DNA from: Corynebacterium tuberculostearicum
Lineage (GTDB): Bacteria; Actinomycetota; Actinomycetes; Mycobacteriales; Mycobacteriaceae
Reading direction: 5' to 3'
Length of the DNA stretch: 64,000 bases
Assembly: GCF_016127015.1 (NCBI RefSeq)
Contig: NZ_CP065972.1
Coordinates: forward strand, 1,178,001-1,242,000
The notes beneath the pieces are model-generated. The model did not search any database. It was not told the DNA's origin and was given only the letters and a program-made list of their open reading frames with translations. The translations under genes and the position numbers were made by a program. This document shows, in pieces, positions 47,726 to 57,514 of the stretch (positions within the stretch are counted from its first letter, which is position 1; every line of letters starts with the position of its first letter).

Positions 47726-47765
47726 AAACCCTCGCACCGGCACGAAGGGGGTGCGAGGGTTTGTG
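47726..47765. terminator. Terminator between selO and mqo
   Basis: Perfect 13-bp stem AAACCCTCGCACC (47726-47738) with its complement at 47750-47762, between convergent genes; short T-runs on both strands. Confidence 0.88.
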
Positions 47766-47782
47766 AGGCCGAAAGCTAGCTC

Positions 47783-49279
47783 TTAGCGGTCCAGCTTCAG
47801 GGTCTTCTGGGTGTACTCCCACATCTCGTCGTACAGCTTCTCATCGTTGCGCAGCTTGATGCCATAAGACGGAACCATCTCGCGAATCTTGTCTGCCCAA
47901 TCAATCATGTGCTCGCCGAAGCAACGCTCCAGCAGCTCCAGCATGACGGCCGGGGCAATGGATGCACCCGGGGAAGCGCCGAGCAGGCCGGCGATATTGC
48001 CCTCCTGGTTATTCACCAGGGTGGTGCCGAACTCGAGGGAACCGAACTGCGGGGCACCAGCAGGCTTAATCACCTGGACGCGCTGGCCAGCGATAACGGT
48101 TTCCCAGTCGCTTTCCTTTGCTTCCGGTACGTACTCGCGCAGGGCTTCCACGCGGTCCGAGAAGCTCTTGCGCACCTCATCCACCAGGTACTTGGTTAGG
48201 CCGAACTCCTGCACGGCAACGCCGAGGTAAGAGGTGATGTTGTCGGGGCGGATGGACTTGAACAGGTCCAGGTAGGTGCCCTTCTTCAGGAACTTCGGGC
48301 TCCAGCCACCGTAAGGACCGAAAAGCAGGCCTTTCTCGCCGTCGATAACGCGGGTATCCAGGTGCGGCACGGACATTGGCGGGGCACCCACGGCAGCCTT
48401 GCCGTAGACCTTTGCCTGGTGCTGCTCAATAAGCTCAGGGTTCTTGGAGCGCAGCCACAGACCGGATACTGGGAAGCCTGCATAACCGGCAACTTCCTTC
48501 ACCTTTGCCTTACGCAGCAGGTCCAGGGCGTAACCGCCGGCACCAACGAAGACGAACTTAGCCTTGACTACGGTGATGTCGCCGGTGTGCTTGTTCTTGG
48601 AGTACACCTTCCACGCGGAGCCATCACGCTTGATGTCGATGACTTCATGTCCGTAGCGGATCTCGGTGCCGGAGGCCTTAGCTGCGGTCAGGAACTGCTT
48701 GGTCAGTGCGCCAAAGTTGACGTCAGTACCAGCGTCGGTCCAGGAAATGGCCACCTTATTGGAGAAGTCACGGCCCTTCGCCATCAGTGGCAGCTTTTCA
48801 GCAAAATCGGAATCGTCTGCGGAGAACTGCATGCCCGGGAACATGTGCTTCTCGCTCAGCACATCATAGCGGCGCTTGAGGTAATCTACCTGGATTTCGC
48901 CCTGTGCGAAGGACACGTGCGGAACCGGGTTAATGAATTCGCTCGGGTCGGTGAGAATACCGTTGTTGAGCTGGTGGGACCAGAACTGGCGAGACTTCTG
49001 GAACTTCTCGTTGATGCCCAGAGCCTTGGAGATATCAATGCGGCCGTTCTTCTCCGGGGTGTAGTTCAGCTCGCACAGTGCGGAGTGGCCGGTACCGGCG
49101 TTATTCCACGGGGAGGAGGACTCCAATGCGGGGCCATCGAGGCGCTCAAAGACCATTTGGGTCCAGCTGGGCTCCAACTCGCGGAGCATAGCACCCAGGG
49201 TGGCGCTCATGATGCCAGCACCGATTAGTGCTACATCGACCTCGTCTACAACCTGTGCTGTCTTCTTAGCGGAGGACAC
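47783..49279 (-). CDS. mqo: Malate:quinone oxidoreductase
   Basis: Membrane-associated FAD enzyme that oxidises malate and feeds electrons to menaquinone, a main TCA route in corynebacteria. The 498-residue protein has the FAD motif ALIGAGIMSATLG near 17, SSPWNNAGTGHSALCELNYT, and TKYLVDEV and GASPGASIAPAVMLELLERC near the end, closely like C. glutamicum Mqo. The frame is open to 49399, but GTG 49279 (VSSAKK) has AGAGG 10 nt upstream and gives the standard length. Confidence 0.97.
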   Translation of the reverse strand: MSSAKKTAQVVDEVDVALIGAGIMSATLGAMLRELEPSWTQMVFERLDGPALESSSPWNNAGTGHSALCELNYTPEKNGRIDISKALGINEKFQKSRQFWSHQLNNGILTDPSEFINPVPHVSFAQGEIQVDYLKRRYDVLSEKHMFPGMQFSADDSDFAEKLPLMAKGRDFSNKVAISWTDAGTDVNFGALTKQFLTAAKASGTEIRYGHEVIDIKRDGSAWKVYSKNKHTGDITVVKAKFVFVGAGGYALDLLRKAKVKEVAGYAGFPVSGLWLRSKNPELIEQHQAKVYGKAAVGAPPMSVPHLDTRVIDGEKGLLFGPYGGWSPKFLKKGTYLDLFKSIRPDNITSYLGVAVQEFGLTKYLVDEVRKSFSDRVEALREYVPEAKESDWETVIAGQRVQVIKPAGAPQFGSLEFGTTLVNNQEGNIAGLLGASPGASIAPAVMLELLERCFGEHMIDWADKIREMVPSYGIKLRNDEKLYDEMWEYTQKTLKLDR

Positions 49280-49543
49280 TGTGTTATTACCTCTTCGAAT
49301 TGAAAATAGATATCCATCGGCGCGGTCTACGCCTTGATTTTTAGCGCTTAGCGCCCCGCGCCACCATCGCTGCACTATGACAACCTGGCAGTGCGTCACG
49401 CATTAAGGCCTTACTCTACGCTTTTCTCATCCAATTTGGGATTTCTCCCCCAGACCAGTGGCAAAAATGTGGGAATTTCCGCCCCCACTATTTACACCCC
49501 AGTGGCCACACCATAACTTCTTCCTTGCACCTAGAATCGAGGC

Positions 49544-50572
49544 ATGGTTACACACTCCCCGGTATGGGCCCCGGACAAACTTGGCCCCGACTATGAAGCT
49601 GCCACCATTGACTTGGGCACAGACCCCGATGGCGAGGGCGACGTGGTCACCACGCTGGTGCACTACGCGCCGGAACACGCGGGTGATACTGCACACGAGT
49701 CAGCCGCCCCGTCACGCCCGGCGCTGGTGTGGCTACACGGCATGACCGATTATTTCTTCCACACCCACGTAGCCGAGCACTTTGCCGCCGAAGGTTATGA
49801 CTTTTATGCCATCGATCTCCGCAAGTGCGGCCGCTCGCGCCGCTCGGGCCAGTCGTGGCACTATGCTTCGGATCTGGCGCTGTACTTTACAGACCTCACC
49901 GCCGCACTTGATGCGATCCCCAATGATGAGGTCATCTTCATCGCCCACTCCACCGGTGGCTTGATCGCCCCGCTGTGGATGGATCATCTGCGCCGAACTG
50001 ACCAAGAACGCCACCAGCGCTTGGCGGGCCTCATCCTTAATAGTCCGTGGCTCGACATGATGGGCGTGCCCGGCCAGGTCCTCACACCACTCAAGCCGCT
50101 GCTCTACACATTGGGCCGCATCGCCCCCATGACTCCCCTACCCGGTGGCAACCTCACCGCCTATGGCGAGTCCGTGCACAAGGATTTCTACGGCGACTGG
50201 GTTTTTGATCTTCGCTTTAAGCCGCTGGCCGGCCATAAGAAATATGTCGGTTGGATAGCCGCGGTATTCCATGGCTTTGACGCTATCCACAGCGGCCGCG
50301 TTGATACTGGCGTCCCCATCTTGACGCTGCAGTCCACTCGCACCCAATTGGGTCAGCCCTACTCCGACAGCGTGAACCACGCAGATGTCATCATCGACGT
50401 TGCGCAAACGCGGCGCTGGGCAAAGGAACTTAGTGCCCACTACACCTTGCATCCCATCAAGGGGGCTAGGCACGATGTGTTCCTATCGCTTCCGGACCCG
50501 CTCCAAGAAGCTTTTGACGCCTGTGACACGTGGCTGCCCACCGTCCTCGACGCCCCACAATCCACTCAGTAA
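49544..50572 (+). CDS. Alpha/beta hydrolase (monoacylglycerol lipase/serine-hydrolase type)
   Basis: 342-residue hydrolase with the oxyanion loop VWLHGMTDYFFHTH near 62-76, the nucleophile Ser 136 in FIAHSTGGL, and a catalytic His near 308 in GARHDVFL. It has the DLRKCGRS motif of the lysophospholipase/MAG-lipase group. A TAGAAT -10 ends six nucleotides before the ATG. mtr begins 27 bp downstream. Substrate unknown. Confidence 0.88.
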   Translation: MVTHSPVWAPDKLGPDYEAATIDLGTDPDGEGDVVTTLVHYAPEHAGDTAHESAAPSRPALVWLHGMTDYFFHTHVAEHFAAEGYDFYAIDLRKCGRSRRSGQSWHYASDLALYFTDLTAALDAIPNDEVIFIAHSTGGLIAPLWMDHLRRTDQERHQRLAGLILNSPWLDMMGVPGQVLTPLKPLLYTLGRIAPMTPLPGGNLTAYGESVHKDFYGDWVFDLRFKPLAGHKKYVGWIAAVFHGFDAIHSGRVDTGVPILTLQSTRTQLGQPYSDSVNHADVIIDVAQTRRWAKELSAHYTLHPIKGARHDVFLSLPDPLQEAFDACDTWLPTVLDAPQSTQ

Positions 50573-50599
50573 TTTAGTCCCTATATATAAGGAATAAAC

Positions 50600-52003
50600 G
50601 TGACTACTTCACACCAGTCCCACACGCCCGCTGCCGAGGAACATTTCGACCTCATCATCATCGGCACTGGCTCCGGAAACTCCATCCCTAGCCCGGATTT
50701 TGATGACCAGAAAATCGCCATCATTGAAAAGGGCACCTTCGGCGGCACCTGCCTCAACGTAGGCTGCATTCCCACCAAGATGTATGTCTACGCCGCCGAT
50801 ATTGCCCTAGCGGCGCGCGAGGCCGGCCGGCTCGGCCTTGATGCTCAGGTCAATAGCGTGGATTGGGACTCCATCGTGAACCGAGTCTTTACCAACCGCA
50901 TCGACCAGATTGCCCAGGGCGGCGAACAGTACCGCCGCGGCGAAGAAACCCCTAATATCACCGTGTACGACGAGCACGCCCGTTTTGTCGGCCCGAAGAC
51001 CATTCAGACCGGCGAGCATGTCATCAGCGGCGACCAGATCGTCATTGCCGCCGGCTCCCGTCCGGTCATTCCGGAGGTCTATGCCAACTCGGGCGTGAAG
51101 TACTACACCAATGAAGACATCATGCGCATGGACCACCAGCCAGAAAGCCTCATTGTGGTAGGCGGTGGCTATATCGCCATGGAGTTTGCCCATGTCTTTG
51201 ACGGCCTCGGCACCAAGGTGACCGTGGTCAATCGCTCCGAGACCTTGCTGCGCCACTTGGATGATGACCTGTCCAGCCGCTTCAACCAGATTGCGCGCGA
51301 TCGCTTTGATGTGCGCATAGCCAATGGCACCAAGCTCGAGGAAACTGACACGGGCGTGCGGTTGGAGCTCGACAATGGTGAGTCTGTGGAAGCGGAAGCG
51401 ATTCTGGTTGCTACTGGGCGCACCCCAAACGGCGATCAGATGGATCTGGACAAGGCCGGCATTGAGCTGCTTACCGACGCCCGCGTGAGCACCGACGAGT
51501 TCGGCCGCACCACCGCCGAGGGCGTTTGGGCGCTTGGCGATGTCTCCTCGCCGTACATGCTCAAGCACGTAGCAAATGCGGAGACACGCGCCGTGCAGCA
51601 CAACCTGCTCCACCCAGAAGATCTCCGCCCACTGCCCCATGACAATGTCCCTGCCGCGATCTTTACCCACCCACAGATCGCCACAGTGGGCCTAACTGAG
51701 AAGCAGGCACGCCAGAAGGGCTTCGACGTCACCGTGAAAGTACAGAACTTTGGCGACGTTGCCTACGGCTGGGCTATGGAAGATCACACCGGCATCTGCA
51801 AGCTAGTAGCAGACCGCGCGACTGGGCAGCTTCTCGGTGCTCACCTGATGGGCCCGCAGGCCTCAACCTTGATCCAGCAATTGATTACCGCGATGGCCTA
51901 CAAGTTGGACATGCGGGAGTTCACTCGCAACCAATATTGGATCCACCCTGCGCTGCCAGAAGTAGTGGAAAATGCCCTTTTGGGACTGGAGTGGAATAAG
52001 TGA
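50600..52003 (+). CDS. mtr: Mycothiol-disulfide (mycothione) reductase
   Basis: NADPH-dependent flavoenzyme that keeps mycothiol reduced, the actinobacterial counterpart of glutathione reductase. The 467-residue protein has FAD motif IIGTGSGNS, redox Cys pair C51/C56 in GGTCLNVGCIPTKM, NAD(P) motif VVGGGYIAMEFAH, ALGDVSSP near 315 and the C-terminal YWIHPALPEVVENALLGL with its catalytic His. GTG start with AAGGA six nucleotides upstream. It agrees with a corynebacterial host. Confidence 0.96.
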   Translation: MTTSHQSHTPAAEEHFDLIIIGTGSGNSIPSPDFDDQKIAIIEKGTFGGTCLNVGCIPTKMYVYAADIALAAREAGRLGLDAQVNSVDWDSIVNRVFTNRIDQIAQGGEQYRRGEETPNITVYDEHARFVGPKTIQTGEHVISGDQIVIAAGSRPVIPEVYANSGVKYYTNEDIMRMDHQPESLIVVGGGYIAMEFAHVFDGLGTKVTVVNRSETLLRHLDDDLSSRFNQIARDRFDVRIANGTKLEETDTGVRLELDNGESVEAEAILVATGRTPNGDQMDLDKAGIELLTDARVSTDEFGRTTAEGVWALGDVSSPYMLKHVANAETRAVQHNLLHPEDLRPLPHDNVPAAIFTHPQIATVGLTEKQARQKGFDVTVKVQNFGDVAYGWAMEDHTGICKLVADRATGQLLGAHLMGPQASTLIQQLITAMAYKLDMREFTRNQYWIHPALPEVVENALLGLEWNK

Positions 52004-52319
52004 ACTGTTACGTGATCCTTCTCACATCCCTCCAGTTTCTTCCCAGGGTTTAGGGCGTTTTCCCACTTCACACCAAGGAAGCACCATTCACAATTTCAGG
52101 CAATTCACCACCATAAAGGGGCCCAAATTAATTTAATCGCTGAAATTCCGGTCTTTGACGTGCAAAAGGACGGGAGTTTTACTAAATTCACTTGGGACAC
52201 CGGCTCGAGCCGATACGAACACGGCTACCGCGTGTTTATGAATACCGCCTGTGTATTCAATAACACTTTGGTTTCCCAGTGCGGAAGCCTTGCAAGTACG
52301 ACTTTTAAGGAATTTTGAT
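52004..52319 (+). other. Gene-free 316-bp region before the small exported-protein pair
   Basis: No credible coding frame. It contains a perfect 12-bp palindrome CGGCTCGAGCCG at 52201-52212, and an A+T-rich stretch (52140-52190, 52240-52320) suitable for a promoter, but no clear -35/-10 pair I could defend. No strong terminator for mtr is visible in it. Confidence 0.6.
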
Positions 52320-52712
52320 ATGCGTATCCGCAATGCAGCAATCGCTGGCGCAACCGCTCTCGCCGTTGCCTTCGGCGGCACCACCGTCGCTTCCGCTGCC
52401 GACACCGTCAACCAGAACGGCAACAACGTCACCGTAGAGCAGGCTAACCCTTCCAAGACTGGTAAAGGCCAGGCCGAGGACCAGACTCCAGAGGACTACA
52501 CCCCTTCCCTGTCCTCCAAGCTTGGCCACAAGCTCGAGGGCGACAAGGCAGCTAACGGCGTTGCCATCTTTGGTTCTTCCAAGGACTTCTCCGGCCAGCC
52601 AGCATGGGCAAAGGTCTTCTACGGTGCAACCGTTGTAGCAGGCGTTGGTGCCCTGCTCGGCGGCATCATCGGCCCTGTTTACAACTTCTTCGTACACGGC
52701 CCGTCCTTCTAA
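52320..52712 (+). CDS. Small exported protein, paralogue 1
   Basis: 130 residues. Signal peptide with cleavage after VASA (about 26), then a polar Asn/Thr/Glu-rich stretch, GHKLEGDKAANGVAIFGSSKDF, and a C-terminal hydrophobic segment (VVAGVGALLGGIIGPVYNFF). AAGGA lies nine nucleotides before the ATG. It shares signal peptide, layout and C-terminal hydrophobic tail with the next gene and is 48 bp from it. Corynebacteria have a secreted/membrane protein at this place next to mtr; the role is unknown. Confidence 0.82.
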   Translation: MRIRNAAIAGATALAVAFGGTTVASAADTVNQNGNNVTVEQANPSKTGKGQAEDQTPEDYTPSLSSKLGHKLEGDKAANGVAIFGSSKDFSGQPAWAKVFYGATVVAGVGALLGGIIGPVYNFFVHGPSF

Positions 52713-52760
52713 GCAACAGCCACACGGCTCAATCAAAACTTCCGAAAGGTAATTTTCACA

Positions 52761-53159
52761 ATGCGTAACTTCCGCACCGCAGCCGTTGCTGCTGCTACCG
52801 CTGTCACCGTAGCTTTCGGCGGCGTTGCCGTCGCTTCTGCAGAGTCCTCCACCGCCAACGAGAGCACCGGTTCCTCCCTGTCCTCCAGCTCCTTCACCCA
52901 GAAGGGCAAGGAGTGGGGCGCATGGACTCCGGGCGAGGACGGCAAGCCGGTAGTAACTGCAGACAACCAGGTCACCGGCGAGGACATGTTCGGCAAGGAA
53001 ACCTCCGAAACCATCCCGGAGTGGGCTTCCAACTGGAAGAAGGGTGCTACCGCACTGGGCATCACCTCCGTTATCGGCGCAATCATCGGCGCTTACAACT
53101 ACGCTGTTTACAACGGCATCATCCCGCAGCACATCCTGGACCCAATCTTCCGCCGCTAA
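52761..53159 (+). CDS. Small exported protein, paralogue 2
   Basis: 132 residues, similar in plan to the preceding protein: signal peptide MRNFRTAAVAAATAVTVAFG with cleavage after VASA (27), a Ser/Thr-rich part, then WASNWKKGATALGITSVIGAIIGAYNY and a short tail ending FRR. Both keep the order signal, polar spacer, aromatic/Lys motif, Gly-rich hydrophobic segment, so tandem duplication and divergence is likely. AAGG site nine nucleotides upstream; a strong terminator follows 41 bp downstream. Confidence 0.82.
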   Translation: MRNFRTAAVAAATAVTVAFGGVAVASAESSTANESTGSSLSSSSFTQKGKEWGAWTPGEDGKPVVTADNQVTGEDMFGKETSETIPEWASNWKKGATALGITSVIGAIIGAYNYAVYNGIIPQHILDPIFRR

Positions 53160-53200
53160 TTGTTAGCCGCAGATTGGCTCTAGATAGCTAGGGCTTGCAC

Positions 53201-53230
53201 GGGCCTCGTTCTTGTAACGAGGCCCTTTTT
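53201..53230 (+). terminator. Terminator after the small exported-protein pair
   Basis: Perfect 10-bp stem GGGCCTCGTT (53201-53210) with AACGAGGCCC (53216-53225), 5-nt loop, then TTTTT. Confidence 0.94.
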
Positions 53231-53288
53231 GCTATGTATAGTCGCTCCGATACGGCCGACTGCTCCGTGGGAAGTCGGCAAGAATACA

Positions 53289-53331
53289 AAGGCCGCCTCC
53301 ACTCCCCTTCTCTGGAAATGGAGGCGGCCTT
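53289..53331 (-). terminator. Terminator downstream of map
   Basis: Perfect 13-bp stem AAGGCCGCCTCCA (53289-53301) with its complement at 53319-53331; the leftward transcript ends in TTTGTATT. It sits opposite the 53201-53230 terminator in the convergent space. Confidence 0.85.
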
Positions 53332-53353
53332 CAGTTTGTTCTGAGACTAAGTA

Positions 53354-54223
53354 CTAGTCCTCATCTGGAATGGTGAGGATTTCGTTGCCGTCCTCGGTAA
53401 TGACGAGGGTGTGCTCAAACTGGGCGGTGAACTTGCCGTCGGTGTTTTGCACGGTCCAGTCATCATCCCAGATCTCGTAATCCAGGGAGCCAAGGTTAAT
53501 CATCGGCTCAACAGTCAGGGTCATACCAGGCTCAAGGATGTCGCGGTAAACGGTCGAGTCATGGTGCAGGACAACAAGGCCGTTATGGAAGGTTGGGCCG
53601 ACGCCATGGCCGGTGAAGTCGCGCACGACGTTGTAGCCAAAACGCTTGGCATAAGACTCAATCACGCGACCAATGACATTGATCTCGCGGCCAGGCTTTG
53701 CGGCCTTGATGCCGCGCATGGTGGCCTCCTTGGTGCGCTCTACCAGCAGGCGGTGTTCCTCGGAGACGTTACCGGCGAGGAAGGTGGCGTTATTATCACC
53801 GTGGACGCCGTTCTTATAAGCGGTGATATCGATATTGACGATGTCGCCGTCCTCAATCACGGTGGTATCCGGGATGCCGTGGCAAACAATCTCATTGAGG
53901 GAGACGCAGCTGGACTTGGGGAAGCCGCGGTAGCCTAGCGTAGACGGGTAAGCGCCGTGGTCGCACATGTACTCGTGCGCTACGCGGTCCACGTAATCAG
54001 TGGTTACGCCCGGCTGCACGGCCTTTCCAGCCTCCTTGAGGGCGTTGGCCGCGATTTTGCAGGCCTCGCGCATCTTCTCAATAACCTCTGGGGACTGGAC
54101 GTAGGGCTCACCAATGCCCTCTTGTACCTCGTCCTTCCACACGTACTCCGGTCGCTCAATGCTCTCCGGCACGGTGAGGATCGGAGTGGGCTTGCCTGGC
54201 TTTAGCTTTCCTCGATTACTCAT
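53354..54223 (-). CDS. map: Methionine aminopeptidase, type I
   Basis: Removes N-terminal Met from nascent proteins. The 289-residue form has a 40-residue extension before the pita-bread fold, as in other actinobacterial MapB-type proteins. Metal ligands lie in [19 protein letters not shown] (two Asp), [12 protein letters not shown] (His) and [11 protein letters not shown], with a later Glu in [10 protein letters not shown]. The start is ATG 54223, with GGGAAACC before it. It follows the penicillin-binding protein gene leftward. Confidence 0.96.
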   Translation of the reverse strand: MSNRGKLKPGKPTPILTVPESIERPEYVWKDEVQEGIGEPYVQSPEVIEKMREACKIAANALKEAGKAVQPGVTTDYVDRVAHEYMCDHGAYPSTLGYRGFPKSSCVSLNEIVCHGIPDTTVIEDGDIVNIDITAYKNGVHGDNNATFLAGNVSEEHRLLVERTKEATMRGIKAAKPGREINVIGRVIESYAKRFGYNVVRDFTGHGVGPTFHNGLVVLHHDSTVYRDILEPGMTLTVEPMINLGSLDYEIWDDDWTVQNTDGKFTAQFEHTLVITEDGNEILTIPDED

Positions 54224-54307
54224 GGTTTCCCATGGTAGTCCTCTGCGCCCATAATGCAGCAGCCGGGGTCATAAGCTAGGGCCGTAGCTTCAGCTCTGGG
54301 TCTAGGT

Positions 54308-56161
54308 CTATCCCTCGGCCGGCGGAGCCGCACCCTCGTGCGGTCCGGACCGGTAGTCATCGACCTTCTGCAAGAAGTTGCTAGTGATATTGACCGAGAC
54401 ATCGGAGCCGCCGCCCAAAACCACGAGGGTGGCAAAGGCGATATCGTCTTCTTCCCGGTAACCGGTAAACCAGGCGTGCGAGCCCTCGTTAATCTCGGCC
54501 TCACCGGTCTTGCCGTAAATCGTGCCGCCCGCCGCCATGCTGCGTGCGGTACCGCTAGTAACCACTTGGCGCATCATGGCGCGGACGTTATCTAGCACAG
54601 GCTTCGAAATCTGCTGCGGCTTATCGGAGGCTTTGGTTTCGTGGCCTTCGATAAGCGTGGGCGTAGGCGTCTTGCCATTGGCAACCGTTGCGGAGACAAG
54701 CGCCATGCCGAAAGGGCTAGCCAAGTCGTAACCCTGTCCATAGCCAGATTCAGTGCGCTCGAGTGGTTCTTTGCCCTCCGGAATGGAACCGGTAATGGTA
54801 GTAAGGCCCGGGATATCGTATTCCACGCCGAAGCCAAACTTTTTGCCCATATCCTTCAACTCACCAGGCTTAAGCTTGGTGGAAATATCCGCGAAGGTAG
54901 TGTTGCACGATTGTGCAAAGGCTTGGCTGAGCGGAACGCTGCCTAGGGCGAAGGCATTATAGTTGGTCACCACGCGGCCAAAGATATCCATGGTGCCCGG
55001 GCACGGAACGATGGTATCGGTATTAAGCCCCTGCTTTTCTACGCCAGCCGCGGCGGTGAGAATCTTGAACACCGAGCCCGGCGGGTACTGGCCTTGGAGG
55101 GCTACGTCGCCGTCTTCATCGGCCTTCTCGGTTTGGGCGACGGCTAGGATATCGCCGTTGGAGGGGCGGATGGCTACGAGCATGGCCTGGGAATCGGCAC
55201 GCTCATTGACCGCCTCCTGCGCGGCACGCTGCACGTCGTAGTCTAGGCCTACCTTGATCGACGGTGCCGCATCAGGGTCGTGCTTTTCCACATCAGAGAG
55301 CGCCGCACCATTTTCATTGACCACAGAAATGGACCAGCCGGTTTGGCCATCGACTTCATCTTGGACCGCGGAGCGCACACGCGACATCAGATCGGGTGCC
55401 AGCCCACGGTCGCGGGTGACCAGAGCCGGTTCTTCATTGAGGCGCACGCCGTCTATGCCTTCCACCTTGGGGCGCACGGCCTTGGCTTGGTCCTCCGTAA
55501 ACATGGTCACGGAAAAGGAGCCGTCTGCATCCTCCAATTTTTTGGCCAGATCCTTGGCATCCATCTCCGCAATGGAGTCATCCTGGCGATGGGCGGCAGC
55601 AAGTGCGCCGCTGATCTTGGAAGCGGTGGGCCGCACATCATCCAGCGAGCTGGTATCTACCACCAGCCGGTAATTCAGCCCCGGGCTCATCAATTCCACC
55701 CCGTTGGAAGAAACCACGCTGGCGCGCTCTGCTTCCAGCGCACGCAGTTCCAGGTGCTGATTTGCTCCCAGGTCGGGGTGGATAAGGCTCGGCTTCCACC
55801 GCACCGTCCACTCATCCTCAGTCTTGGTCAGCGTCATCTGCGTGTCATAGCTCAAGGTGCGGTCCTTGGGCAGGTCCCAGGTGACCTTGTAGTTCGCCGT
55901 GGCGAGGTTCTCATCCTGGTCCACGCCTTCAAGCTCCATGTCGAGCCCCTCGGCTTGCAGGCCGGAGTAGGTGGCATCGAGGGCGGAGGTGGCGTCCGAG
56001 GGGGCGTCGGTAAGCGCGGCTAAACCGTCATTATTCCGGGACTCCATCCCCTGGAGGAATTCCTCCGCCACCGGTTCCGCAGAGACCGGCTTCGGCGTAC
56101 AGGCAACCACGCTGGTGGAGGCGAGCGTGATAGTTGCAACCAGCGCGACCAACTTCTTCAT
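54308..56161 (-). CDS. Class B penicillin-binding protein, lipoprotein (transpeptidase)
   Basis: Peptidoglycan transpeptidase of 617 residues with an N-terminal lipobox (STSVVAC, Cys 21), an NTF2-like (MecA-N) domain, a dimerisation domain and the penicillin-binding domain. Catalytic motifs are SVFK near 362, SCN near 417 and KTG near 549. The start is ATG 56161, preceded by a TAGAGT -10 eight nucleotides upstream; a longer in-frame form (56206) would place the signal inside the protein. Corynebacteria and mycobacteria have such lipoprotein PBPs; exact PBP number not assigned. Confidence 0.93.
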   Translation of the reverse strand: MKKLVALVATITLASTSVVACTPKPVSAEPVAEEFLQGMESRNNDGLAALTDAPSDATSALDATYSGLQAEGLDMELEGVDQDENLATANYKVTWDLPKDRTLSYDTQMTLTKTEDEWTVRWKPSLIHPDLGANQHLELRALEAERASVVSSNGVELMSPGLNYRLVVDTSSLDDVRPTASKISGALAAAHRQDDSIAEMDAKDLAKKLEDADGSFSVTMFTEDQAKAVRPKVEGIDGVRLNEEPALVTRDRGLAPDLMSRVRSAVQDEVDGQTGWSISVVNENGAALSDVEKHDPDAAPSIKVGLDYDVQRAAQEAVNERADSQAMLVAIRPSNGDILAVAQTEKADEDGDVALQGQYPPGSVFKILTAAAGVEKQGLNTDTIVPCPGTMDIFGRVVTNYNAFALGSVPLSQAFAQSCNTTFADISTKLKPGELKDMGKKFGFGVEYDIPGLTTITGSIPEGKEPLERTESGYGQGYDLASPFGMALVSATVANGKTPTPTLIEGHETKASDKPQQISKPVLDNVRAMMRQVVTSGTARSMAAGGTIYGKTGEAEINEGSHAWFTGYREEDDIAFATLVVLGGGSDVSVNITSNFLQKVDDYRSGPHEGAAPPAEG

Positions 56162-56242
56162 GTCTTGGCACTCTAGCAGCGCAAGCGCCAAAAAAGACTG
56201 CCCCACACCGAAGTGCGGGGCAGTCTGCTCAAAGTGGGTGAA

Positions 56243-57406
56243 TTACTGGGTTACGCGAACCTCAGCCTTGGCGCCTTCCACGGCTTCCATACCCTGCTCA
56301 TCGGCAATGCGCATGGCCTCTTCAATGAGGGTCTCCACGATCTTGTCTTCCGGCACGGTGCGAACGACCTCGCCCTTAACAAAGATCTGACCCTTGCCAT
56401 TGCCAGAAGCAACACCGAGATCGGCATCGCGGGCCTCGCCTGGGCCGTTGACAACACAGCCCATCACGGCAACGCGCAGCGGGAACTCCATGCCGTCCAA
56501 GCCGGCGGTAACTTCTTCTGCCAGCTTGTAGACGTCCACCTGGGCGCGGCCGCAGGACGGGCAGGAGACGATCTCCAGCTTGCGCGGGCGCAGGTTGAGC
56601 GACTGCAGAATCTGGTCGCCCACCTTGATTTCCTCCACCGGCGGGGCGGACAGGGACACGCGAATGGTATCGCCAATGCCCTCTGCCAGCAGTGCACCGA
56701 AGGCCACGGAAGACTTGATGGTGCCCATGAACTTTGGACCAGCCTCGGTCACGCCAAGGTGCAGCGGGTAATCAGTCTTTTCCGCCAGCTGGCGGTAGGC
56801 CTCCACCATCAGAACCGGATCGGAGTGCTTAACGGAAATAGCGATATCGCCATAACCGTGCTCCTCAAAGAGGCCAGCCTCCCAAATAGCGGACTCGACG
56901 AGTGCCTCCGGGGTGGCCTTGCCGTACTTTTCCAGCAGGCGCTTGTCCAAAGAACCACCATTCACGCCGATGCGGATGGGAATGCCGGCATCGCCTGCGG
57001 CCTTAGCAACTTCCTTCACACGGCCATCGAACTCGCGGATATTGCCCGGGTTTACGCGGATGGCGGCGCAACCAGCATCGATGGCCTGGAAGATGTACTT
57101 CGGCTGGAAGTGGATATCCGCAATCACCGGGATCGGAGACTTCTTGGCAATGGCCGGAAGTGCCTCCGCGTCGATGGGCTTAGGGCAAGCCACGCGCACG
57201 ATATCGCAGCCGGAAGCGGTCAGCTGCGCGATCTGCTGCAGCGTGCCGTTAATGTCGTGCGTCTTGGTATTGGTCATTGACTGCACCGAGATGGGCGAGT
57301 CAGAGCCGACGCCGACCGGGCCCACCTGCAGCTGACGAGTCTTGCGGCGCGGGTGCAGGACTGGTGGTGGGCCGTCTGGGATTCCTAGACCGATGGGGGT
57401 CGACAT
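56243..57406 (-). CDS. ispG: 4-hydroxy-3-methylbut-2-enyl-diphosphate synthase IspG
   Basis: [4Fe-4S] enzyme of the MEP isoprenoid pathway, 387 residues. The N-terminal TIM barrel starts [12 protein letters not shown] and includes VRVACPKP and IPVIADIHF. The cluster cysteines are in [10 protein letters not shown] near 285 and [10 protein letters not shown] near 318. AAGGAG lies before ATG 57406. With dxr two genes upstream, two MEP-pathway genes flank the site-2 protease. Confidence 0.96.
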   Translation of the reverse strand: MSTPIGLGIPDGPPPVLHPRRKTRQLQVGPVGVGSDSPISVQSMTNTKTHDINGTLQQIAQLTASGCDIVRVACPKPIDAEALPAIAKKSPIPVIADIHFQPKYIFQAIDAGCAAIRVNPGNIREFDGRVKEVAKAAGDAGIPIRIGVNGGSLDKRLLEKYGKATPEALVESAIWEAGLFEEHGYGDIAISVKHSDPVLMVEAYRQLAEKTDYPLHLGVTEAGPKFMGTIKSSVAFGALLAEGIGDTIRVSLSAPPVEEIKVGDQILQSLNLRPRKLEIVSCPSCGRAQVDVYKLAEEVTAGLDGMEFPLRVAVMGCVVNGPGEARDADLGVASGNGKGQIFVKGEVVRTVPEDKIVETLIEEAMRIADEQGMEAVEGAKAEVRVTQ

Positions 57407-57514
57407 GAATTCTCCTTGTTGAAGCACAGTAAATACATACGGTGGGTGATTAACGCCCCCACTCTAGCACTGCTTGCTTTATGCCTGAAGTGCGCGCAGC
57501 GGGGGTCGCGGCGG

